Counted from the first letter of the stretch, positions 1-9,587 are shown. The stretch: 64,000 nt of DNA from Massilia sp. ZL223 (GCF_018119395.1 NZ_JAGPWD010000019.1:33568-97567), one strand, 5' to 3'. Notes: generated from the letters alone by a model not told the origin. Translations and numbers: made by a program.

Positions 1-203
1 TCCTCGATGGCGGAAGGGTCGGTGATGACGGTCGGCCCGGCGTCGAACACGAAGCCCTGGTCTTCGTACACGTAGGCGCGTCCGCCCGGCTTGTCGCGCT
101 TCTCCAGCAGGGTGGTCTGCACGCCCCGGGCCTGCAGGCGGATGGCCAGCGCGAGGCCGCCGAAGCCGGCGCCCACGACGACTGCTTTTTTGGTGGCGTT
201 CAT
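1..203 (-). CDS. crtI: phytoene desaturase CrtI, N-terminal part (cut by window edge)
   Basis: Only the first 67 codons are in the window; the gene continues past base 1. CrtI is an FAD-dependent membrane-associated enzyme that introduces the double bonds converting phytoene to lycopene. The visible part carries the Rossmann FAD-binding motif [11 protein letters not shown] near residues 10-20, followed by [13 protein letters not shown] and the segment FDAGPTVI, all typical of bacterial CrtI. The ATG at 203 overlaps the crtY stop codon (ATGA), which indicates translational coupling. Family assignment is strong from the N-terminus; whether the rest is intact cannot be seen. Confidence 0.9.
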   Translation of the reverse strand, partial: MNATKKAVVVGAGFGGLALAIRLQARGVQTTLLEKRDKPGGRAYVYEDQGFVFDAGPTVITDPSAIE

Positions 204-1372
204 TCTTGCTTCCCGAATTGGCGAGGGTGGGTCTTGCACACGGCCGACAAGGCCTGCAGCACGGGAACCGGCGGCTTGCCCGACAGCAGGCGCGCCTTGT
301 CCCCGAGGCTCAGGCGGCCGGCGTAGAAATTGGCGATCAGCGGCGCCGGCAGCCGATAGAAGCGCTGCATCACGCGCCAGCGGCTGTCCGGACTGCCGGC
401 CAGGAACAGCATGCGGTTGAGCATGCGGAAGAAGCGCTGGCGGCGCCATTCCTGCCGCGCTTCGTCGCGGATGGCGGCGAACAGCTGCGGCGCGTCGAGC
501 TCGCGCAAACCGGCGATGCGCTCGGCCAGCCGCACCGCATGCGGCAGCGAATAGCCGGTGGTGGAGTGGAACAGCCCGGCGCGCAGGCCGGCGCAGGGCT
601 GGCCCTGCAGGTCGTTCCAGTAGGCCTCGAAGTCGCCCGCCAGCACGATGGGCAGCGAACCCTGTTCCTCGCGCAGGACCTCGGCGATGTCCCAGCACTG
701 CTCGCGCGCGTAGGCCGCGATATTGGCGCGCAGGCGCTCGGGTTCCCAGACCTGGGTGTCGACGTAATGGGTGTCCTCGATCAGCAGCCGGTCGGGCCCG
801 AAGGGCAGCACGTAGACGAAGCGGTAGCCGCCTTGCTGGGCGACGCTGGCGTCCATGATGACCGGGGCCTTGAGGCCGTGCGGCCAGTTCAGGCGCACTT
901 CCTGGCCGAGGAAGGTCTGGTAGCCGAGCCTGAGGCGGCTGCTGGCGCGCATGCCGCGGCCGTCGATGACGGCCTTCGCACGCAGGGTGGAACCGTCGGC
1001 CAGGCCGACTTGCGTCGGATTCAGGCTCTCGATGCGCGCATTCAGGCGCAGCGATGCGCCCAGCGCCGGGGCGATCACGCGCGCGAAATCCTGCGAGGCG
1101 ATGCTGGCATAGCCGCTGTCGAGCGTGCGCGCGTACAGCGGAAACACCACGTCGTAGCGCGGCCAGCGCGCCGAGACCAGGGGCGCGATCCATTGGCGCT
1201 GGGCCGCATCCAGGTCGCCGTCATGGAAGGACCAGGTGTGGTTGCCGCCGATCTGCGCATCCTGTTCCAGCAGCAGGATGCGCAGCTCCGGGCGCCGGGC
1301 CAGCAGGCGCCAGGCGATCAGGCCATTCGCCAGCCCACCGCCCACCAGGATCAGGTCGTAGGACTTATCCAA
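200..1372 (-). CDS. crtY: lycopene beta-cyclase CrtY
   Basis: Converts lycopene to beta-carotene by cyclising both ends. About 390 residues, normal for bacterial CrtY. The N-terminus has the dinucleotide-binding motif [15 protein letters not shown], followed by [19 protein letters not shown], and later VIDGRGM and the QTFLGQEV segment, all hallmarks of the CrtY family. The reading frame stays open far upstream into crtX, but family-like sequence starts only at [12 protein letters not shown]; the start is therefore taken as the TTG at 1372, which overlaps the crtX stop codon (TTGGATAA). The end overlaps the crtI start by ATGA. The two overlaps show a tightly coupled polycistron. The rare TTG start suggests low or coupling-dependent translation. 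Confidence 0.9.
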   Translation of the reverse strand: MDKSYDLILVGGGLANGLIAWRLLARRPELRILLLEQDAQIGGNHTWSFHDGDLDAAQRQWIAPLVSARWPRYDVVFPLYARTLDSGYASIASQDFARVIAPALGASLRLNARIESLNPTQVGLADGSTLRAKAVIDGRGMRASSRLRLGYQTFLGQEVRLNWPHGLKAPVIMDASVAQQGGYRFVYVLPFGPDRLLIEDTHYVDTQVWEPERLRANIAAYAREQCWDIAEVLREEQGSLPIVLAGDFEAYWNDLQGQPCAGLRAGLFHSTTGYSLPHAVRLAERIAGLRELDAPQLFAAIRDEARQEWRRQRFFRMLNRMLFLAGSPDSRWRVMQRFYRLPAPLIANFYAGRLSLGDKARLLSGKPPVPVLQALSAVCKTHPRQFGKQE

Positions 1373-2669
1373 GGCAGGCCACGCTGTCCGGTGTGCGCCG
1401 CAGGTGCAGCGCCGCTTCGACGATATCGGCCGCGCGCGGCGTGCCGCCGGCCTGGGCCAGGTTCGCGGCCAGCGGTTCGAGGCGCTGGCGGAAGCCCGGT
1501 TCGTCCAGCAGCCTGCGCACCTGACGGCGGATGGCCGAGGCGCGGGCGAAGCGCGGCGACATGCGCAGGCCGATGCCGGCATGGACCACCCTGGCCGCCG
1601 CTCCGGGATGGTCGAAGGCGATCGGCAGCGCCAGCATCGGCGTGCGCGCCGCGATCGCGTCCATCACCGTGTTCACGCCCGCATGCGAGACCACGGCGTC
1701 GGCGCGCGCCAGCACCGCTTCCTGGCGGGCGAAGGCGCACACCCAGGTGGCGCCTTCGCCCCGCAAGACCTGCTCCTGGTGAGCATCCAGGCCGCCGCAA
1801 TGGGCCACCAGCAGCTGCACGTCGAGCGCGCGGCAGGCGCGCACGATGCGCCGGAACAGGCCGAAGCGCGCGCCCTGCATGCTGCCCAGCGAGGTGAATA
1901 CAAAGGGACGATCGCTCGCGATCTCGGGCAGGAAGTAGTCGCGGTCCCTGGCGCTGGCGGCGCGCTTCGTGAAGCGCAGCGGTCCCACGTGGTGGAAATG
2001 CGCGGGCAACGCGCGGCGCGGGAAATCGAAGGCCGAGGTGGTCTGGCTGATTTGCGCCAGCGGCGACAGGCAGTGTTGCAGGTTGTCGCGCTCGCCCAGG
2101 CCGAGCAGGCGCGCCTGCAGGGCGATGGCGCGGCGGTGCGGACTCATCATCCAGTCGTAGACGCGGGTGCTGCCCTCGGCCATCTTGAGGTGGCGTTCGC
2201 TCTGGCCGTACTCGAAGGGCATCACCGGCAGCGGCACGCCCGGCTCGCGGTTGACGGGCAGGGCGCAGGCCACCGAAACGAAGGGGATGCGCAGCGCCTC
2301 GGCCACCAGGCCGCCGGCCGCTTCCATCTGGTCGGCGAGGATGGCGTCGATGCCCAGGGTGTCCAGCGCGGCCGGCAGTTCGCGGCACAGCATGGCGGTG
2401 CTGTCGGCCATGTCCTCGATCACGCGCCGCAGCCCGAGCGGCCCCCCGGGATTGGCCGCGCGCCGCAGCGCCGCCTGTACCGATCCGGGCGGATGGGTGT
2501 CGAGGCCCACGGCGTGGAAGCCGATGCGCTCGTCCGCCACCCATTGCGCGGCGTCCGGGCGGTGCAGGAAGCTCACGCGGTGTCCGCGGTCGATCAGCTC
2601 GACGGCGAGCGCCGACATGGCGTTGAAGTGGCTATAGAACGCAGGAGTGACGACTGCGAAGTGCGCCAT
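1365..2669 (-). CDS. crtX: zeaxanthin glucosyltransferase CrtX
   Basis: A GT1-fold glycosyltransferase of 434 residues, expected to transfer glucose from UDP-glucose onto hydroxylated carotenoids (zeaxanthin to its glucosides). The N-terminal VVTPAFYSHFNAMSALAVEL resembles the acceptor domain of MGT/CrtX proteins. The C-terminal donor domain shows FTSLGSMQG, then WVCAFARQEAVLARADAVVSHAGVNT and ALPIAFDHPGAAARV, matching the UDP-sugar-binding PSPG-like region. It starts two bases after the crtE stop and overlaps the crtY start. The required hydroxylase (crtZ) is not in the window and probably lies with crtB beyond crtI. Confidence 0.88.
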   Translation of the reverse strand: MAHFAVVTPAFYSHFNAMSALAVELIDRGHRVSFLHRPDAAQWVADERIGFHAVGLDTHPPGSVQAALRRAANPGGPLGLRRVIEDMADSTAMLCRELPAALDTLGIDAILADQMEAAGGLVAEALRIPFVSVACALPVNREPGVPLPVMPFEYGQSERHLKMAEGSTRVYDWMMSPHRRAIALQARLLGLGERDNLQHCLSPLAQISQTTSAFDFPRRALPAHFHHVGPLRFTKRAASARDRDYFLPEIASDRPFVFTSLGSMQGARFGLFRRIVRACRALDVQLLVAHCGGLDAHQEQVLRGEGATWVCAFARQEAVLARADAVVSHAGVNTVMDAIAARTPMLALPIAFDHPGAAARVVHAGIGLRMSPRFARASAIRRQVRRLLDEPGFRQRLEPLAANLAQAGGTPRAADIVEAALHLRRTPDSVACLG

Positions 2670-2671
2670 GG

Positions 2672-3658
2672 TCAGCCGATGCGTGCGTCGCGCGTCGATC
2701 CGGCCTCGGCATGGACCAGGGCGCCGATGCCGGGCGCGTGGAAGGCATCCGGCACGCCCTGCGAGAACAGCGCGCGCACGAAGCCGCGGGTGCGCTGCCT
2801 GCCCTTTAGGGCGGCGCCCAGGTGGCGGTCGGCTTCCATCAGGTGGATGCTCAGGCGGCGCCTGGCTTCGTCCCTGCCGAGCGCATTGACGAAGGTGCTC
2901 TTGCCTTCATCCTTGCCGGTGTCCTTGCCGGTCAGGCTGCTGTCGGCGCCGTCCTGGAAGTCGTCGCGGATCTGGAAGGCCTGGCCCGCCGCCAGCGCGA
3001 AGGCGCGCAGGGCGTCGCCGACGCTGTCCTCGGTCTGGGCCAGGATGGCCGCCATGTCGACTGCGACGCCCAGCAGCACGCCGGTCTTGAGTTCATTGGT
3101 GGCCGCGATCTCGGCCACCGAATGGGCGCCGCCGCGCAGGTCCATGAACTGGCCGCGCACCAGGCCTTGCGCGCCGATCGTCTCGGCCAGCCGGTTCACG
3201 AGCCGGGTGCGGGTGAGCGGGGCGACGTCCTGGATCGAGGCGAGGATGGAAAAGGCCCGGCTGAGCAGGGCGATGGACGCCAGGATGGTGACGTCCTCGC
3301 CGTACTGCACGTGGACGGCCGGCTTGCCGCGCCGGAGCATGGCGTTGTCCATGCAGGGCATGTCGTCGAGCATGAGCGAGGCCGCGTGCACCAGTTCGAC
3401 CGCGCAGGCGACGTCGATCACGGCCGGCGAGGCGCAGCCCAGGTCGCGCGCCACCAGCATCAGGAGCAGGGGACGCATGCGCTTGCCGGCGCTGAGCGCG
3501 CCCGCCCGCATGGCCAGGCTCAGCATGTCGGCGTGGCCGCGGTGCTCGCCATCGGCCAGCAGGAAGGCGATGCGTTCCTCGAGTTCCTGGCGCATGCCTG
3601 CGAGCTCGTCGCGTGGGTCCCTGTCCGGGCCGCCGAACCGCCTTGTCTGAGTTGTCAT
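2672..3658 (-). CDS. crtE: geranylgeranyl diphosphate synthase CrtE
   Basis: Polyprenyl diphosphate synthase, first gene of the carotenoid operon, making GGPP from FPP and IPP. The first aspartate-rich motif is LDDMPCMDNA and the second is IRDDFQDGADS; GKRMRPLLLM near the N-terminus is the usual IPP-binding segment. The open frame extends to 3727, but the ATG at 3658 (MTTQTRRFGG) has an AAGGA ribosome site at good spacing, giving 328 residues. The longer N-terminal segment lacks family features. Genes crtE-X-Y-I follow in the order seen in Pantoea-type clusters. Confidence 0.9.
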   Translation of the reverse strand: MTTQTRRFGGPDRDPRDELAGMRQELEERIAFLLADGEHRGHADMLSLAMRAGALSAGKRMRPLLLMLVARDLGCASPAVIDVACAVELVHAASLMLDDMPCMDNAMLRRGKPAVHVQYGEDVTILASIALLSRAFSILASIQDVAPLTRTRLVNRLAETIGAQGLVRGQFMDLRGGAHSVAEIAATNELKTGVLLGVAVDMAAILAQTEDSVGDALRAFALAAGQAFQIRDDFQDGADSSLTGKDTGKDEGKSTFVNALGRDEARRRLSIHLMEADRHLGAALKGRQRTRGFVRALFSQGVPDAFHAPGIGALVHAEAGSTRDARIG

Positions 3659-4050
3659 GCGCCATTCCTTTGCAGAGTGCTGGGAGAGGGAACCGGACGG
3701 TCGTCCAGCCGATCTTACCTGAAACAATCTTGAAAAAACGTTAATGCATGTAAATGCGCGCGGGCTGTTGTAAATCTGGTCTTGCCGGCTAAACAGACAA
3801 TTTTCTTACCTGTTTGATGCAAATGCCGACAGAAGCCTGCCTGGTGCATTGTTCGTTTTGCATCCTACATGGAAGCTTGCCGGCGAGACTGTGTCACGAT
3901 TGGCGAGGCCGGTTCGAAAGCGGTTCAGGGGCTGGTGCGGCTTGCCGGTCCGTCAACTGGGACGATTTGCCCACCTCAAACGTGCTGCGGATTGCGATAG
4001 CATGGCAGCTTCGCCGCCAGCGACGGCTGCGGCGCCTTCCACCGAACACC
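3659..4050. other. divergent intergenic region crtE / ctaB
   Basis: A 392-bp divergent gap. It must hold the promoter of the carotenoid operon (minus strand) and that of the farnesyltransferase gene (plus strand). On the minus strand a TAAGAT hexamer at 3712-3717 could be a -10 box, but I see no good -35. The segment around 3740-3760 is AT-rich, with GCATTTACATGCATTAA on the minus strand, a possible regulator site. No convincing RNA or coding feature was seen. Confidence 0.4.
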
Positions 4051-4974
4051 ATGCCGAATCTCGAAATCGCCCTTGCGGACGCCGATTGCGCCCGCGTCTC
4101 CACGCAGCCCGGCCGCCTGGCCCAGTACTGGACCCTGACCAAGCCGCGCGTCACCCTGATGACCGTGTTCTGCGCCGTCATCGGCAGCCTGCTCGCCGCC
4201 GACGGCTTCCCCGGCTGGGGCGTGCTGTTCTGGAGCGCGGCCGGCATCTGGCTGCTGGCCGGCGCCGCTTTCGCGGTCAACTGCCTGCTGGAGGCCAAGG
4301 TCGACGCGCGCATGGCGCGCACCGCCCGCCGGGCCACCGCGCGCGGCGAACTGACGCCCTTGCACACCATCGCGTTTTCCAGCCTGATCGGCGGCGCCGG
4401 CATGGCCGCGCTGTACTGGATGGTCAATCCGCTCACCATGTGGCTGACCCTGGCGACCTTTGTCGGCTATGCCTTCGTCTACACCCTCCTGCTCAAGCCG
4501 AACACGCCGCAGAACATCGTGATCGGCGGGCTGGCCGGGGCGATGCCGCCGGCCCTGGGCTGGGCGGCCGTGGCGGGGGAGACACCGCTGCAGGCCTGGC
4601 TGCTGGTCCTGATCATCTTTCTGTGGACCCCGCCGCACTTCTGGGCGCTGGCCATGTACCGGCGCGAGGACTATGCGCGCTCCGGGCTGCCGATGCTGCC
4701 GGTCACGCACGGCATGGCGCACACGGGCCGCATGGTGTGGCGCTACAGCATCGCGCTGGCGCTGGGCACCGCCTTGCCCTGGGTGGTGGGAATGAGCGGC
4801 CTGCTCTACCTGCTGGCCGCGGCGGCGCTCGATGCGGTGTTCCTGCGCCACGCCTGGCTGGTGCACCGCCGCTACAGCGACCAGGTGGCGCGCAAGGCCT
4901 TCGGCTGGTCCATCGTCTACCTGGCCTTGCTGTTCGCGGCGCTGCTGGCCGATCACTGGGTCACGGCGCTGTAA
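4051..4974 (+). CDS. ctaB: protohaem IX farnesyltransferase (haem O synthase)
   Basis: UbiA-superfamily integral membrane prenyltransferase that attaches farnesyl from FPP to haem B to make haem O for cytochrome oxidases. The first prenyl-diphosphate site reads [18 protein letters not shown], the N-x3-D-x3-D-x-M-x-RT pattern specific to CtaB/Cyo[28 protein letters not shown] is split over the family's second conserved loop. About nine hydrophobic segments are visible. The frame is open from 3814, but the ATG at 4051 (MPNLEIAL) gives 307 residues, the usual length. It is unusual to see it beside carotenoid genes rather than with ctaA/cox genes; both pathways consume FPP. Confidence 0.9.
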   Translation: MPNLEIALADADCARVSTQPGRLAQYWTLTKPRVTLMTVFCAVIGSLLAADGFPGWGVLFWSAAGIWLLAGAAFAVNCLLEAKVDARMARTARRATARGELTPLHTIAFSSLIGGAGMAALYWMVNPLTMWLTLATFVGYAFVYTLLLKPNTPQNIVIGGLAGAMPPALGWAAVAGETPLQAWLLVLIIFLWTPPHFWALAMYRREDYARSGLPMLPVTHGMAHTGRMVWRYSIALALGTALPWVVGMSGLLYLLAAAALDAVFLRHAWLVHRRYSDQVARKAFGWSIVYLALLFAALLADHWVTAL

Positions 4975-4977
4975 GCC

Positions 4978-5730
4978 TCAGGCCTGGGCCATGCCGCCGT
5001 CGACGAACAGTTCGGCGCCGTTGACGTAGCTGGCGTCGCTCGAGGCCAGGAACAGCACGGCCTTCGCAATCTCTTCCGGCTCGGCCACGCGGCCCAGCGG
5101 CACCTGGCTGGCCAGCGCGTCCAGCAGGCCTCGCTGGGCGGCGGCATCGTCGCCGGCCAGTTCCACCAGCCCCGGCGTACGCACCGGTCCCGGGCTCACC
5201 ACGTTGACGCGGATCCGGCGCTCCTTCAGGTCCAGGATCCAGCTGCGCGCGAAGTTGCGCACCGCCGCCTTGGTGGCGCTGTAGACGCTGAAGGCCGGGG
5301 TACCGGTCACACCGGTGACGGAACTGCTCAGCACCACCGATGCGCCCTGGGACAGCAGCGGCAGCGCCTTCTGCACCGTGAACAGCACCGCCTTGACGTT
5401 GCGATCGAAGGCGTCGTCCACGTGCTGCTCGGTGATCTGGCCGAGCGGCATCATGTCGCCACCGCCGGCGTTCGCGAACAGCACGTCCAGGCGGCCGGCG
5501 GCGTCCTCAACGGTGGCGTAGACGCGGTCCAGGTCGGCCATGCTGGTGGAATCGGCCTGGATCGCAGTGGCGTTGGGGCCGATCTTGTCGACCGCGGCGT
5601 CCAGCTCGGCCTGGCGGCGGCCGGTGATGAAGACGCGTGCGCCTTCCTGTGCGAACAGCTGGGCCGTTGCCAGGCCGATGCCCGCCGAGCCGCCGGTGAC
5701 GAGTGCGATTTTGCCTTCGAGTTTCTTCAT
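4978..5730 (-). CDS. short-chain dehydrogenase/reductase (classical SDR)
   Basis: An NAD(P)-dependent oxidoreductase of 250 residues. It has the cofactor motif TGGSAGIG near residues 13-20, NAGGG near 87-91, a catalytic serine in [10 protein letters not shown] and the YxxxK motif as YSATK. The C-terminus FVDGGMAQA is typical of classical SDRs. The ATG at 5730 is preceded by a strong GGAGG site. It is divergent from a LysR-type regulator, an arrangement in which such regulators commonly control the neighbour. The substrate cannot be deduced. Confidence 0.88.
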   Translation of the reverse strand: MKKLEGKIALVTGGSAGIGLATAQLFAQEGARVFITGRRQAELDAAVDKIGPNATAIQADSTSMADLDRVYATVEDAAGRLDVLFANAGGGDMMPLGQITEQHVDDAFDRNVKAVLFTVQKALPLLSQGASVVLSSSVTGVTGTPAFSVYSATKAAVRNFARSWILDLKERRIRVNVVSPGPVRTPGLVELAGDDAAAQRGLLDALASQVPLGRVAEPEEIAKAVLFLASSDASYVNGAELFVDGGMAQA

Positions 5731-5799
5731 GACTTCCTCCATGTGGTGGGTTGATGGAAGAAGTGTAGATTCTCCATATGCGTAGATAAATCCGGTTTC

Positions 5800-5818
5800 G
5801 ATGGAATGACTATCCATC
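5800..5818. promoter_or_regulatory. candidate LysR operator in SDR/lysR intergenic region
   Basis: Interrupted palindrome GATGGA-N7-TCCATC lying 18 bp before the LysR gene start and about 70 bp from the SDR start. Position and symmetry suit autoregulatory or divergent LysR-type binding. It is a single occurrence, so the support is only its symmetry and location. Confidence 0.4.
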
Positions 5819-5836
5819 AATCTGTACAATCGGTGC

Positions 5837-6745
5837 ATGGACCAATTACTCGCGCTCAAGACCTTCGTGCGTATTGCGGAGGCCGGCAACTTCTCCAAGG
5901 CTGCCGACCAGCTGAACCTTCCGCGCTCGACGGCCAGCAAGATCATCCAGGATCTCGAAGAGCACCTGGGCACCAAGCTGATCCACCGCACCACGCGCCG
6001 CATCACGGTCACGCCGGAAGGCGCGCAATACTACGAGCGCGCGCTCAAGCTGGTGGCCGAGCTGGAAGACATGGACGCCGAGGCGCGCCGCAGCCGCGCC
6101 CAGCCCAAGGGGCGGCTGCGGGTGGACGTCGGCTCGGTGCTGGCCAACCTGATCCTGATTCCGGCGCTGCCGGCCTTCCGCGAGCGCTATCCCGACATCG
6201 AGCTGTTCCTGGGCGTGAGCGACCGTCCGGCCGACATGGTGGGCGAGGGCATCGACTGCGTGATCCGTGGCGGCGCGCTGCCCGACACCTCGCTGGTCGC
6301 GCGCAAGCTGTGCGAGCTGGAGATGCTGGTCTGCGCCCACCGCGCGTATGCGCAAGGGCGCGGCCTGCCAACGCATCCGGGCGAGCTGGAATCCGGGCAC
6401 GCGCTGGTGAGCTACTTCTCTTCGCTCACCGGCAAGCCCTTTCCGCTGGTGTTCACGCGCGGCGGGGAGACCATCGAGGTCCAGGGCGGCGCCCACATGG
6501 CCGTGAACGAAAGCACGGCCCTGGTCGGGGCCTTGATCGCGGGCCTGGGCATCGGCCAGTGTTTCGAATTCTCGGTGCGGCATCAGCTCGACAGCGGGGA
6601 ACTGGTGCGGGTACTGCCCGAGTGGCGCCAGCCGCGCCATCCGCTCTACATCATGTATCCGCCCAACCGCCACCTGCACGGCAAGGCGCGCGTGTTCGTC
6701 GACTGGGCGGTCGAGGTCTTCGCCGCCTACGACGTCCGTCCCTGA
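5837..6745 (+). CDS. LysR-family transcriptional regulator
   Basis: 302 residues with an N-terminal winged helix-turn-helix ([20 protein letters not shown], then [20 protein letters not shown]) and a C-terminal LysR substrate-binding fold ([43 protein letters not shown]). This resembles the CrgA-like LysR subgroup. It is divergent from the SDR gene and probably controls it. The effector is unknown. Only a weak ribosome site precedes the ATG. Confidence 0.9.
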   Translation: MDQLLALKTFVRIAEAGNFSKAADQLNLPRSTASKIIQDLEEHLGTKLIHRTTRRITVTPEGAQYYERALKLVAELEDMDAEARRSRAQPKGRLRVDVGSVLANLILIPALPAFRERYPDIELFLGVSDRPADMVGEGIDCVIRGGALPDTSLVARKLCELEMLVCAHRAYAQGRGLPTHPGELESGHALVSYFSSLTGKPFPLVFTRGGETIEVQGGAHMAVNESTALVGALIAGLGIGQCFEFSVRHQLDSGELVRVLPEWRQPRHPLYIMYPPNRHLHGKARVFVDWAVEVFAAYDVRP

Positions 6746-6750
6746 TCCGG

Positions 6751-6779
6751 TTGGCGCGGCCGCCGCGCTCTGCTAACAT
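6751..6779 (+). promoter_or_regulatory. promoter of ABC-F gene
   Basis: TTGGCG (6751-6756), 17-nt spacer, TAACAT (6774-6779) preceded by an extended TGC. It would start transcription near 6786, leaving a leader of about 113 nt before the ABC-F start codon. Confidence 0.5.
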
Positions 6780-6795
6780 CGCATCCATTCCATCC

Positions 6796-6843
6796 AGGAG
6801 GTACTCGTCCAATGCGCCATTGATGCCGCCGTCAGTTGACGGC
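6796..6843 (+). promoter_or_regulatory. leader mini-ORF and stem-loop upstream of ABC-F gene
   Basis: A perfect Shine-Dalgarno AGGAGGT (6796-6802) precedes the ATG of a three-codon reading frame, Met-Arg-His-stop, at 6812-6823. A 6-bp stem with a 4-nt loop follows at 6828-6843 (GCCGTC-AGTT-GACGGC). The arrangement looks like the translated leaders that control some ribosome-protection ABC-F genes by ribosome stalling. The hairpin has no T-run, so simple terminator-type attenuation is not obvious. Confidence 0.4.
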
Positions 6844-6898
6844 CCGTTCTTCGCCTTCCCGCTCGCGCAGGGAAGTTCGCCGGCATCCTGGAGCATCC

Positions 6899-8506
6899 AT
6901 GACGACTACCGTACTCGCGCTCGACCGCGCATCCTTCGTCCTGCCCGACGGCAGGAACCTGTTTTCCGATCTCACCGAACAATTCGACACCCGCCGCACC
7001 GGCCTGGTCGGGCGCAACGGCGCCGGCAAGAGCGTGCTGGCGCGCCTGCTCGCGGGCGAACTGGAACCGGCGGCGGGACGCTGCCTGCGTCCGGGCTCCG
7101 TCTACTACCTGGCCCAGCACGCGGGGCAGGGCGGCGCGCGCACTGTGGCCGAACTGGCCGGCGCCGGCCCGGTGCTGGCGGCGCTGGAACGCATCGAGGC
7201 CGGCAGCCTGGAGCCCGGCGACTTCGAGGCGGTGGGAGAGGGCTGGGACATCCGCCAGCGCCTGGCGCAGGAACTGGAGCGCGCCGGCCTGGGCCATCTT
7301 GCACCAAGCACGCCGGTGGCCTCGCTGAGCGGCGGCCAGGCGATGCGGGTGGCGCTGGCCGGCGCCGCCCTGCGCGACCCGGATGTCCTGATCCTGGATG
7401 AACCCAGCAACCACCTCGACCGGGCGGGCCGGCAGGCGCTCGCCACACAGCTGCTGGCATGGCGCAAGGGCCTGATCGTGATCAGCCACGACCGCGAACT
7501 GCTGGGCATCATGGAGCGCATCGTCGAGCTGTCCGAGCAGGGTTTGCGCAGCTACGGCGGCGACTACGCCTTCTACGAAGCCGTCCGGCGCCAGGAACAG
7601 GACAGCGCCGCGCGCCAGCTCGAACACGCGCGCCTGGCCCTGCGGCGCGACGAGCAGGAGCGGCGCGAGCAGCGCGAGCGCCAGGCGCGCCGCCAGGCCC
7701 AGGGCAAGCGCGAAGGCAAAACGGCCAACCAGGCCGCCATCCTGCTGGGCGGACGCAAGGAGCGCAGCGAAGGCAGCACCGGCCGGCTGCGCGTGCAGCA
7801 CGAGGCCGCGCGCGAGGAGGGGGCGCGGGCGCTGCGCGAGGCCGCCCTGCAGCTGCGCGAGGACGCGGCGGTGCGCATCCATGCGGCGGGCGGCGCGGCG
7901 CCCGCCCAGCGCCGCGTGGCCCTGCTGGAGGACGTGGTGCTGCCGTTCGCACGCGCGCCCCTGGACCGCGTCAGCCTGGGCGTGACGGGCCGCCAGCGCA
8001 TCGGCATCGAAGGCCCGAACGGCTGCGGCAAGTCGACCCTGCTGAAGGTGCTGGGCGGCGTGCTCGCCCCGCTGGCCGGTGAAGTCAGCCTGCCGGCGCG
8101 CGTGGCCTGGCTCGACCAGCAGCTCGGCATCCTCGCTCCGGCGCGTTCGACCCTGGACCAGCTGCTGGAGCGCAACCGCAGTGTAGGGGAGGACATGCTG
8201 CGCACCTGGCTGGTCCAGCTGGGACTGGACGCCGACGCCGTGCGCCGCCCCTCCGGCCTGCTCAGCGGCGGCGAGCGCCTGAAGGCGGCCCTGGCCTGCG
8301 TGCTGTACGCGGACGAGCCGCCGGAACTGCTGCTGCTCGACGAGCCGGGCAACCATCTCGACCTGCCCTCGCTGGCCGCGCTGGAAGCGATGCTGAACGC
8401 CTACCAGGGCGCGCTGGCGGTGGTGTCGCACGATGCCGTCTTCCTGGAGCGCATTGGACTGACGCAGCGCCTGCGGGCCGCGCCGGATGGCTGGCGATTG
8501 CTATAA
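6899..8506 (+). CDS. ABC-F family ATPase
   Basis: A soluble protein of 535 residues with two ABC ATPase domains and no membrane segments: Walker A GRNGAGKS and GPNGCGKST, signatures LSGGQAMR and LSGGERLK, and Walker B LILDEPSNHLD and LLLDEPGNHLD. Tandem soluble ABC domains joined by a charged linker (rich in RRDEQERREQRERQ near residues 240-270) define the ABC-F class, which acts on the ribosome in translation or antibiotic protection. The ATG at 6899 has GGAG six bases upstream. The upstream leader mini-ORF hints at translation-sensing control. Exact subfamily (Uup, EttA or resistance type) is not decided. Confidence 0.9.
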   Translation: MTTTVLALDRASFVLPDGRNLFSDLTEQFDTRRTGLVGRNGAGKSVLARLLAGELEPAAGRCLRPGSVYYLAQHAGQGGARTVAELAGAGPVLAALERIEAGSLEPGDFEAVGEGWDIRQRLAQELERAGLGHLAPSTPVASLSGGQAMRVALAGAALRDPDVLILDEPSNHLDRAGRQALATQLLAWRKGLIVISHDRELLGIMERIVELSEQGLRSYGGDYAFYEAVRRQEQDSAARQLEHARLALRRDEQERREQRERQARRQAQGKREGKTANQAAILLGGRKERSEGSTGRLRVQHEAAREEGARALREAALQLREDAAVRIHAAGGAAPAQRRVALLEDVVLPFARAPLDRVSLGVTGRQRIGIEGPNGCGKSTLLKVLGGVLAPLAGEVSLPARVAWLDQQLGILAPARSTLDQLLERNRSVGEDMLRTWLVQLGLDADAVRRPSGLLSGGERLKAALACVLYADEPPELLLLDEPGNHLDLPSLAALEAMLNAYQGALAVVSHDAVFLERIGLTQRLRAAPDGWRLL

Positions 8507-8507
8507 T
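8499..8507 (+). promoter_or_regulatory. extended -10 promoter of waaF-hldD
   Basis: TGCTATAAT, an extended -10 with a perfect TATAAT, lies at the end of the ABC-F gene and predicts a start near 8514, about 25 nt before the waaF ATG. No clear -35 is needed for an extended -10. Confidence 0.55.
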
Positions 8508-8538
8508 CCGGGGTTACGAATTCCCACGAAGAACGACG

Positions 8539-9576
8539 ATGTTGCGCACCCTTGTCATTTCCCCCAACTGGATCGGCGACGCCGTGATGGCGCAGCCCCT
8601 GCTGCGCCGGCTGAAAGAGCTGCATCCGGACCGGCCCATCGACGTGCTGGCGCCCACCTGGGTGGCGCCGGTATGGCAGGCCATGCGCGAAGTCGACTCG
8701 GTGCTCGAGGCGCCGTTCAAGCACGGCAAGCTCCAGCTCGGCGAGCGCCGCGCCTTTGCCGGGATGCTGAAGGCGCGCGGCTATGCCGATTCCTACGTGC
8801 TGCCCAACACCCTGAAATTCGCCCTGATCCCGTGGCTGGCCGGCATCCCGAAGCGGGTCGGCTACAAGGGCGAGATGCGCTACGGCCTGGTGAATGTCAT
8901 GCACCACGACGACAAGGCCGCGCCGCGTCCCATGGCCCAGTTCTACGCCGCGCTGGCGGACGAGCCGGTGCGCCACCTGCCGCGCCCGGACAAGCTGCCC
9001 GAGCCCGTGATGTGGGTCGACGGCGCCCAGGCCCAGGCCGCGCTGGCGCGCCTGAACCTGCCGGCGGGTCCCTACGTCGCCTTCGCGCCGGGCGCCGAAT
9101 TCGGCCCGGCCAAGCGCTGGCCGTCCGCCTATTTCGCCGAGCTGGCCCAGACCATCCGCGCCAAGCGCCCTGACGTCGGCATCCTGCTGATGGGTTCTCC
9201 GAAAGACCGCGCGGTGTGCGAGGAGATCACGGCCGTGGTGCCGGAGGCGCACAACCTGGCCGGCTCCACCTCGCTGAGCGAAGCGATCGCCCTGATCTCG
9301 CGCGCGGCCGCGGTGGTGACCAACGACTCGGGCCTGATGCACATCGGCGCCGCGCTGCGCCGCCCGGTGGTGGCGATCTACGGCCCGACCGACCCGCGCC
9401 ACACGCCGCCGCTGTCCGAGCTGGCCAAGGTGCTGTGGCTGCACATCGAATGCTCGCCCTGCCAGCAGCGCGAGTGCCCGCTGGGGCACCAGAACTGCAT
9501 GAAGCAGATCCCGCCGGCCGCCGTGTGGCAGCCTTTGCAACCCATGCTCGCCGGCGCGGGCGTCACGACTACTTAA
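8539..9576 (+). CDS. waaF: ADP-heptose:LPS heptosyltransferase II
   Basis: GT9-family enzyme of 345 residues that adds the second heptose to the inner core of lipopolysaccharide at the cytoplasmic face of the inner membrane. Diagnostic segments are [20 protein letters not shown] at the N-terminus, [14 protein letters not shown] near residue 180, [21 protein letters not shown] near 260 and [11 protein letters not shown] after it, as in WaaF. It is followed 11 bp later by hldD, which makes its donor sugar, so the two form a functional LPS core unit. Confidence 0.93.
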   Translation: MLRTLVISPNWIGDAVMAQPLLRRLKELHPDRPIDVLAPTWVAPVWQAMREVDSVLEAPFKHGKLQLGERRAFAGMLKARGYADSYVLPNTLKFALIPWLAGIPKRVGYKGEMRYGLVNVMHHDDKAAPRPMAQFYAALADEPVRHLPRPDKLPEPVMWVDGAQAQAALARLNLPAGPYVAFAPGAEFGPAKRWPSAYFAELAQTIRAKRPDVGILLMGSPKDRAVCEEITAVVPEAHNLAGSTSLSEAIALISRAAAVVTNDSGLMHIGAALRRPVVAIYGPTDPRHTPPLSELAKVLWLHIECSPCQQRECPLGHQNCMKQIPPAAVWQPLQPMLAGAGVTTT

Positions 9577-9587
9577 AAGGACCCACC

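Noticed and set aside
206..3650. Long plus-strand reading frames opposite the carotenoid genes (563 and 748 codons)
   Set aside because: They mirror crtY, crtX and crtE, are rich in Arg/Gln/His/Ala of antisense type and show no domain motifs. Such frames are common in GC-rich DNA.
3712..3717. TAAGAT as a firm crtE promoter
   Set aside because: No acceptable -35 at 16-18 bp; kept only as a note in the intergenic entry.
3659..3727. N-terminal extension of CrtE to 3727
   Set aside because: The internal ATG at 3658 has a good AAGGA site and begins the normal-length protein.
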